From: an uncultured Caulobacter sp.
Lineage (GTDB): Bacteria > Pseudomonadota > Alphaproteobacteria > Caulobacterales > Caulobacteraceae
Direction of reading: 5' to 3'
DNA length: 64,000 bases
NCBI RefSeq assembly: GCF_937900395.1
Contig: NZ_CALCDX010000216.1
Location: forward strand, 83,475 to 147,474
Below, piece by piece: positions 59,024 through 64,000 of this stretch. A program made the translations under genes and the position numbers. Position 1 is the first letter of the stretch. The number at the start of each line of letters is the position of its first letter. The notes under the pieces were generated by a model. That model made no database searches. It was not told the DNA's origin and saw only the letters and a list, made by a program, of their open reading frames with translations.

Positions 59024-60249
59024 GCGGCGGCATCCTCGTTGGCGGGCGACGGCGCGCCGCCCCCCTTCATCCGCGCCCAGGCCTGCTGATAGCGAGGGGT
59101 CAGCCAGCGATTGAACTGGACCTGGGCTCCCTCCTGCCAGGAGTAACGACCCCGGATGGCGAAGCGCGACCGCAGCCCTTGCTGCACCAGTTCATCGACA
59201 TGCATGTCTTGAGCGATGATCTTGCCGGCCGAGGTCATGATCATCTCGAGGCGCTCCTCGAAGCCGGCGCTCTCGGGCGCGCCCGGAGCGACCAGCACGC
59301 CGGTGTCCTGCTCCATCGTCTCGGGACCCGTGGGCCGGAGGATCAGGTAGATGACCATGTCGCTGGTCATCACCAGGGACAGCGTCGGCGGAATGTTGGC
59401 GAAGGTCGCGCGGTTGCGGTCCTCGTCCGTCAGCTCCGGAAAGATCGGAAGCACCGCCTTCTGGGTCGGATTGAAGCTGGCGTCGGCGTGGAGCGTGCCG
59501 TTGTAGCGCAGGAAGCCCGCATCGCCCTCGCCCGCCTCCGGAAAGCTGCACAGCTCGCTGGGAATGAAATCGTGCAGCGGCCCGCGATGCAGCTTGCTGG
59601 CGTGGTAGCCGTCGTTGTTGTTCTCGAACATCACCTTCCAGTTCCAGGCGAACTGGCCGGTCATGGGCGGCGACAGGCCGTCAGCGTTCGAAAGGTCGTA
59701 GCTCTGGACCGCCGCCTCCACAGCGGACAGGCGGGGCGCCAGAGGCGGCGCCTCGGCGTCGAAGTTGATGAAGATGAAGCCCAGCCAGATCTCGACCTTG
59801 AAGGTCGGAAGCTTGATCGCCTTCTTGTCAAAATCGCAGGTGCGCTCCATGGCCGGCGCGTTCACCAGGTCGCCGTTCAGCGAATAAACCCAGTGATGGT
59901 AGGGGCAGACGAAGCCCCGCGTATTGCCCCGGCCCTCGGCCACGAGCATGGCGCGATGTTGGCAGACCGCTGACATCGCCTTGATCTCGTTGTCGCGATT
60001 GCGCGTGACGATGATCGGCTCGCCGATGATGCGTGTGGTGAAGTAGTCGCCCGGCTCCTTGACCCAGTCGACGCGCCCCACGCAGAGCCATTCGTGGTTG
60101 AACAGCGCCTCCTTCTCGAACTCGTAGAAGTCCGGGTCGGTATAGCAGGCGGGCGGCAGGGTCTCGGCGGTCTCCACGCCCTGCATCGAGCGCGAGAGCC
60201 CGTCGAAGAAGGCGTCGCTGAAGAGTCCGTTCGGCGGGCGCAGGCTCAT
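59020..60249 (-). CDS. Rieske non-heme iron oxygenase, large (alpha) subunit
   Basis: This 409-residue oxygenase has the Rieske [2Fe-2S] motif C96-x-H98 (CQHRA) and C115-xx-H118 (CPYHHW), and the mononuclear-iron motif NNNDGYHASKLH with H216 and H221. It belongs to the aromatic-ring-hydroxylating or N-demethylating group related to CntA/GbcA and phenoxybenzoate-type oxygenases. Such enzymes need a reductase and often a ferredoxin; none is encoded in the window, so they must come from elsewhere. No small beta subunit is present, so a homotrimer is likely. It is first gene of the operon; 269 bp separate it from the divergent TauD gene. Confidence 0.9.
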   Translation of the reverse strand: MSLRPPNGLFSDAFFDGLSRSMQGVETAETLPPACYTDPDFYEFEKEALFNHEWLCVGRVDWVKEPGDYFTTRIIGEPIIVTRNRDNEIKAMSAVCQHRAMLVAEGRGNTRGFVCPYHHWVYSLNGDLVNAPAMERTCDFDKKAIKLPTFKVEIWLGFIFINFDAEAPPLAPRLSAVEAAVQSYDLSNADGLSPPMTGQFAWNWKVMFENNNDGYHASKLHRGPLHDFIPSELCSFPEAGEGDAGFLRYNGTLHADASFNPTQKAVLPIFPELTDEDRNRATFANIPPTLSLVMTSDMVIYLILRPTGPETMEQDTGVLVAPGAPESAGFEERLEMIMTSAGKIIAQDMHVDELVQQGLRSRFAIRGRYSWQEGAQVQFNRWLTPRYQQAWARMKGGGAPSPANEDAAA

Positions 60250-60518
60250 CGTGAAGCGCTCTGGAATGGCGGATGTCGACCGTCACGCTAGAACCGCATC
60301 CTGGCGAGGTCTTGCCTCAGCGCGCACGAAGACTTGGTCATCGAACCTCGACCGTCCCGCCAACGCCGCCTTTGCGGGCGATGGGCGCCCGAGGCCGCCC
60401 CGCGGCGCCCAAGCCGCAGTCATCCACACGGACCACCGGAAAGCCATGAGGCGCGATGGAGCAAGACCGGCGGCTCACGGCCGCATAGGCTCGCCTCGAA
60501 TTCTAGCCGAGGGACGCC
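60250..60518. promoter_or_regulatory. Divergent promoter region, Rieske and TauD operons
   Basis: This 269-bp gap must contain both promoters and presumably the AraC site. I see no gene and no clear long repeat in it. Confidence 0.4.
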
Positions 60519-61376
60519 ATGACGCTCGCCGCCGACATCGCCATCAAGGACCTGAAGGCCGGCTTTGGGGCCGAGATTTCGGGGCTCGACCTAGCCTCGG
60601 CCTCCGACGCGGTCCTGGACCAGGTCGTCGACACCTTCCACCGTCACGGCGCGATCGCCGTCCGGGACCAGAAGATGACTCCCGACGATCTCATGCGCTT
60701 CATCGGCCGGTTCGGCGAGCCCGAGGATCACACCCAGACCCGCTTCACGCTGCCCGGTTATCCGAAGATCTTTATCCTCTCGAACCGGGTGGTGGACGGC
60801 AAGCCGGTCGGCGCGCACAACGACGGCGTCGGTTGGCACACCGATTACAGCTACAAGCCCGAGCCGGTCATGCTGACCATGCTCTATGCGGTGGAGGTGC
60901 CGGATGAGGGCTCAGACACCCTGCTGGCCGACGGCTGCGCCGCTTGGAACGCCCTGCCCGCCGAAAAGCAGGCGCTGCTGGAAGGCCTGAAGCTGCACCA
61001 TAGCTACAAGCATTTCATGGCGACGCGAGCCTTCGGCGAACAGCAGATGCTCTCGCCCGAAATGGAAGCGGCCAATCCCGACGTCGAGCACCCGTTGATC
61101 CGCACGCATCCGGCGGACGGCCGCAAGGCGCTGTGGCCTTCTACGGGGACCGTTACTGAAGTTATCGGCATGCCCGGTCCCGCGGGTCTGGCGCTGCTGG
61201 ACGAGCTGGTCGAATTCATGACTCAGGAGCAGTTCGTCTATCGCCACAAGTGGCGGGTCGGCGACCTCCTGATGTGGGACAACCGCTGCACCCTGCACAC
61301 CGGCACGCTGTACGACGACACCAAGTACTTCCGGACCATGCATCGGCTCTGGGTCAGGGGCGACAAGCCGTACTGA
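60519..61376 (+). CDS. TauD/TfdA-family Fe(II)/2-oxoglutarate dioxygenase
   Basis: This 285-residue oxygenase has the facial triad H107, D109 (GWHTDYSY) and H260 (CTLHTG), with Arg276 (MHRLWVRG) for 2-oxoglutarate, plus the N-terminal GAEISGLDL and HGAIAVRDQKMTPDDLMRFIGRFGE segments. Members hydroxylate taurine, 2,4-D, alkyl sulfates or organic acids. It starts a short operon with an SDR and a VOC protein, divergent from the Rieske operon. The small acidic N-terminus has no signal peptide. The substrate cannot be read from the sequence; the SDR gene 7 bp downstream suggests that its alcohol or aldehyde product is then oxidised. Confidence 0.9.
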   Translation: MTLAADIAIKDLKAGFGAEISGLDLASASDAVLDQVVDTFHRHGAIAVRDQKMTPDDLMRFIGRFGEPEDHTQTRFTLPGYPKIFILSNRVVDGKPVGAHNDGVGWHTDYSYKPEPVMLTMLYAVEVPDEGSDTLLADGCAAWNALPAEKQALLEGLKLHHSYKHFMATRAFGEQQMLSPEMEAANPDVEHPLIRTHPADGRKALWPSTGTVTEVIGMPGPAGLALLDELVEFMTQEQFVYRHKWRVGDLLMWDNRCTLHTGTLYDDTKYFRTMHRLWVRGDKPY

Positions 61377-61383
61377 GCGCCCC

Positions 61384-62208
61384 ATGTCCAAGACCTGGTT
61401 CATCACCGGCGTATCGGGCGGCCTGGGTCGCGAGATCGCCCTGGCCGCGATCGCCCGGGGCGACCTGGCGATCGGAACGGTGCGCAAGCCCGAGGCGGCA
61501 GCCGCCTTCGCGGCCGTTGGCGGCTATCCCCTGATCCTCGACGTCACCGACACGGCCGCCGTGAACGCGGCGGTGGCCGAGGCAGAGCGGGTGACGGGCA
61601 GGATCGACGTCCTGGTCAACAACGCCGGCTACGGTCTGGTGGGCGCGGTCGAGGAGGCCTCGCTCGACGAGGTTCGGGCCCAGTTCGAGACCAACGTCTT
61701 CGCGCCCCTGGCGATCCTGAAGGCCGCCCTGCCCGCCATGCGGGCCCGCCGCGACGGCCGGATCATCAACATCACCTCGGTCTCGGGCCTGGCGGTCTGG
61801 GTCGGCACCGGCGTCTATTGCGCCAGCAAGTGGGCGCTGGAGGCCTTGACCCAGAGCCTGGCCCAGGAAGTGGCCGAGCTGGGGATCAAGGTGGTCAATG
61901 TCGCGCCAGGCGGCCTCAGAACCGGCTTCGCCGCCGGCTCGAAGGCGATCGTCGCCGCCAAGATGCCGGACTATGACGGGCTGGCGCGCGACGCCGAGCG
62001 GATCATGGCCGACCACGCCGGCCACGAGCCGGGCGATCCGGCCAAGGCGGCCCAGGCCATCCTGGCGATCGCCGACGTCCCCGATCCGCCGATGCACCTG
62101 CTGCTGGGCGAGGACGCTCTCAAATACGCCGGCTACGCCGCCCAGGGCCTGACCGCCGATATCGAGACCTGGAAGGCGCTCAGCCTCTCCATCGGCTTCA
62201 AGGATTAA
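61384..62208 (+). CDS. Short-chain dehydrogenase/reductase
   Basis: This 274-residue SDR has the cofactor site TGVSGGLG (8-15), NNAGYG (about 79-84) and the catalytic S132, Y145, K149 (ITSVSG, VYCASK). The absence of an acidic residue at the end of the second strand, with Arg34-Lys35 after GTV, favours NADP(H). It is 7 bp downstream of the TauD gene and likely oxidises or reduces a carbonyl intermediate. Family-level identity is firm; the exact substrate is unknown. Confidence 0.9.
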   Translation: MSKTWFITGVSGGLGREIALAAIARGDLAIGTVRKPEAAAAFAAVGGYPLILDVTDTAAVNAAVAEAERVTGRIDVLVNNAGYGLVGAVEEASLDEVRAQFETNVFAPLAILKAALPAMRARRDGRIINITSVSGLAVWVGTGVYCASKWALEALTQSLAQEVAELGIKVVNVAPGGLRTGFAAGSKAIVAAKMPDYDGLARDAERIMADHAGHEPGDPAKAAQAILAIADVPDPPMHLLLGEDALKYAGYAAQGLTADIETWKALSLSIGFKD

Positions 62209-62228
62209 CCCGAAACGCGAGCTTTTCA

Positions 62229-62714
62229 GTGACCAACACCCTCATCTTCGTCGACCTGGCCTCCGACGACCCGTCCGCCGCCGGCGACTTCTACGCTCAG
62301 GTGTTCGGCTGGCAGAACGACGCCCGCCCCGAAGGCGTCTACCACCGCATGGTGCCGGGCGGCTTCTTCAAGAAGCCCGACGGAACCGACAGCGAGATCG
62401 GCAACCTGCACCTTGGCATCTTCAGGGCGGCCAACGCCCGCCCCCATCCGGAGCCGGAAGGAGTCGAGCCGCGGACGCTAAGCACCGAGGGGCGCAAGCC
62501 ACGCGTCTGGGTGCTGATCGGCGATGACGACAGCGCCGAGCGCATCCTGGGGACGGCCGAAAGCCTGGGCGCCGCGATCCTGTGGCGGAACCACTACTGG
62601 AAGGAATTCAACGGTTACAACCACGCCTTCCGCGACCCGTGGGGCAACGAGATCGTGCTGTGGGGTAAGGCCGGGCCGGATCCCCAGATCCCGGCGGACT
62701 TCAGCCGCGAATAG
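62229..62714 (+). CDS. VOC/glyoxalase-fold protein
   Basis: This 161-residue protein starts at GTG 62229. It shows two beta-alpha-beta-beta-beta halves of the vicinal oxygen chelate fold: TNTLIFVDLASDDPSAAGDFYAQVFGWQ and RKPRVWVLIGDDDSAERILGTAESLGAAILW, then FRDPWGNEIVLWGK. The glutamate of the last strand and a histidine in the middle could bind metal. It may be a small dioxygenase, isomerase or binding protein at the end of the TauD-SDR operon. Two hairpins follow. Confidence 0.85.
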   Translation: MTNTLIFVDLASDDPSAAGDFYAQVFGWQNDARPEGVYHRMVPGGFFKKPDGTDSEIGNLHLGIFRAANARPHPEPEGVEPRTLSTEGRKPRVWVLIGDDDSAERILGTAESLGAAILWRNHYWKEFNGYNHAFRDPWGNEIVLWGKAGPDPQIPADFSRE

Positions 62715-62718
62715 CAAG

Positions 62719-62740
62719 ACGCCGCGTCGGGGCGCGGCGT
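62719..62740 (+). terminator. Terminator hairpin 1 after the VOC gene
   Basis: 8-bp arms ACGCCGCG/CGCGGCGT are followed by TTC. This is the first of two adjacent hairpins between the convergent VOC gene and the broken TauD gene. Confidence 0.65.
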
Positions 62741-62754
62741 TTCACCAAACAGCC

Positions 62755-62784
62755 AGCGCCGCCGTTTCTCACGGCGGCGCTTTT
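62755..62784 (+). terminator. Terminator hairpin 2 after the VOC gene
   Basis: Perfect 11-bp arms AGCGCCGCCGT/ACGGCGGCGCT with a 5-base loop are followed by TTT. This is a classical intrinsic terminator for the plus-strand operon. Confidence 0.82.
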
Positions 62785-62796
62785 CGCGTGGGCGCG

Positions 62797-63450
62797 TCAG
62801 AACGGCTTATCGCCAGCGACCGTTACACGGAAGCCCGTGCGGGTGTCGGGGAAGTAGTCCCAAATCGCCTGATGCCAGGTGCAGCGGTTGTCCCAGAGCG
62901 CCACCGAGTTCGGCCGCCAGCGGAAGCGCACCTGGAAGTCGGGATTGCTGGCGTGCTGATAGAGATAGCCCAGGATCGCCGCGCTCTCGGCCTTGGGCAG
63001 GCCGACGATATGCGTCGTGTAGGACGGGTTGACGAACAGGCTCTTGCGACCCGTGACCGGATGGGTCCGCACGATCGGGTGGGTCGAGCAGTTATACTTG
63101 CGGTCGATATCCGGAAAGATCGCCTTGTAGACGGGATTGGCGTCGTGCACCGCCGACAGCCCCTCCAGATAGGCTTTCATCTTGTCCGACAGGGTCTCAT
63201 AGGCCCAGTACATGCTGGCGAAGCAGGTGTCGCCGCCGTCGTCCGGGAGGACCTTCATGTAGAGGATGCTGCCCAGGGGCGGCTCGGGGTCGCAGGTGAG
63301 GTCCGAGTGCCAATTCTCGCCCGCCACGAACTTGGAGTTGGCGTCGGCGTGGATGGCGACGACGGCGGTCGCCGAGCCGAAGGCGGCGTCGACCGGACGA
63401 GCGATGTCGCCCCAACGGACCAGGAACGTCTCGACCTTGGTGATCCTCAT
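62797..63450 (-). pseudogene. Chimeric remnant: enolase-superfamily-like N-terminus joined to TauD-family C-terminal part
   Basis: From ATG 63450 the frame gives 217 residues. Residues about 35-217 are a TauD/TfdA dioxygenase: IHADANSKFVAGENWHSDLTC (WHSD holds the first His and Asp), PPLGSILYMKVLPDDGGDTCFASMYWAYETLSD, HPIVRTHPVTGRKSLFVNP, and WDNRCTWHQAIWDYFPDTRTGFRVTV (second His and Arg). The first 50 or so residues of a normal TauD are missing. In their place stands MRITKVETFLVRWGD, which is how many mandelate-racemase/muconate-lactonizing enzymes begin. The join lies near 63345-63375. The catalytic residues are intact but the N-terminal strand and lid are lost, so activity is doubtful. 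Immediately upstream the DNA becomes a cut phage gene. Confidence 0.6.
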
Positions 63451-63493
63451 GATGGCCTCGCAGGGGCGGCATGCCCACACCCCAACGATAGCC

Positions 63494-64000
63494 GTTCCAG
63501 GCGCCGCGCACGACGAGGACGTTGTGCACCTGCGCCTGCGCGCTGAAGGGCCCGAAGGCGGTGATCTTGTTCGTGCGCTTCGGTCGCCCGTAGACCGCGA
63601 AGCCCTTCTCGCCGAGGAACACCGCGTAGCTGAAGATCTGGTCTTTGCCCGCCTGTCCTGGATCCTGTTCGACGACGATCGGGACGTCGGCGCCGTCGAA
63701 GTTCGCCGTGTGCTCGACGGCGGCTCGCACCTCGCCGGGAGTGCCGACGAGCCTGACGACGTGCTCGACGACGAACACGCCGTCCTCGGTGACGGACATC
63801 CGAACGCCCACGGCCCAATCGCCGCCGGCTGCGAGATCCCAATACCGAACGCGCCACCGGACGTTGACCGGGACGGCATCGACGAGGCGAACCCAGAGGC
63901 GCTTGAAGTAGAGCCCCGCGGCGGGCTTGACCGACCAGTCGCCGTGGAGGAGCTGAGCGCGGCGCACCGGGTCGAGCGCCATGAGCTCGGCGCGGTACCG
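63494..64000 (-). pseudogene. Phage terminase large subunit, nuclease-domain fragment (runs off the window)
   Basis: Reading leftward from the right edge, the frame is open from beyond 64000 and gives about 169 residues of a TerL C-terminal nuclease domain: ALDPVRRAQLLHGDWSV, VRYWDLAAGGDWAVGV (acidic metal ligand in YWDLA), FVVEHVVRLVGTPGEVRAAV, VVEQDPGQAGKDQIF, and NVLVVRGAWN. In intact TerL proteins the sequence after RGxWN continues with a helix and a conserved FP-G-HDDQVDA segment carrying another metal ligand; here it breaks off at about 63494 and turns into unrelated sequence. The gene is therefore truncated. It indicates a prophage or phage remnant on the right side of the window. Confidence 0.75.

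Overview
The window is GC-rich DNA from what looks like a free-living, aerobic, Gram-negative alphaproteobacterium, most likely of the Caulobacter/Phenylobacterium type. I infer this from five large TonB-dependent receptors in 64 kb, many secreted hydrolases, beta-ketoadipate genes, a FecI/FecR system and short overlapping operons. No marker gene confirms the taxon. No rRNA, tRNA, CRISPR array or complete insertion sequence was seen. Nearly all of the window is accessory nutrient-scavenging metabolism built as repeated modules: outer-membrane receptor, exported hydrolase(s), inner-membrane carrier or cytoplasmic enzymes, and a local regulator.

Layout. 0-1.8 kb: 3' end of pcaB and a fused pcaD-pcaC (protocatechuate branch). 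1.8-14.3 kb: locus A, with an exported alpha/beta hydrolase, a fused and cysteine-poor 2-hydroxyacyl-CoA dehydratase homologue, a class III CoA-transferase, a divergent operon of TonB receptor, CocE-type hydrolase, CapA-like protein and MarR regulator, and an MFS carrier. Three copies of one 21-bp palindrome mark its promoters. 14.4-18.8 kb: locus B, with a second MarR, an aromatic-acid MFS carrier and a TonB receptor, marked by a second, different palindrome. 18.8-27.4 kb: a regulator with two winged-helix-like segments, then an operon of TonB receptor, zinc metalloprotease and amidohydrolase with a CIA30-like tail (peptide use). 27.7-35.6 kb: a two-component system, whose response regulator appears to start at ATT, divergent from a heavy-metal-type RND efflux operon; between them is a four-fold TTCAG array with exact 11-bp period. 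35.7-43.6 kb: a FecI/FecR/TonB-receptor signalling operon with a PhoD phosphatase and an EF-hand-bearing secreted protein.

43.7-56 kb: a D-amino-acid and isopeptide island. It has an exported D-aminoacylase and an apparent six-gene operon (exported cyanophycinase-like peptidase, exported isoaspartyl peptidase, Lrp regulator, stand-alone Lrp ligand-binding domain, dgcN, dgcA). Divergent to it are a TonB receptor and an M61 peptidase. The likely logic is import of unusual peptides, their hydrolysis in the envelope, and conversion of released D-glutamate to the L-series through N-acetyl intermediates. 56-62.7 kb: two divergent operons with a Rieske oxygenase, a LigB/DODA-type extradiol dioxygenase, an acetamidase/formamidase and an AraC regulator on one strand, and a TauD-type oxygenase, an SDR and a VOC protein on the other; this looks like catabolism of an aromatic or nitrogen-containing compound.

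62.8-64 kb: a broken mosaic. A TauD-family C-terminal part is joined to what looks like the N-terminus of an enolase-superfamily protein, and this abuts a phage terminase large subunit cut off in its nuclease domain. It is either a recombination scar at a prophage edge or an assembly join.
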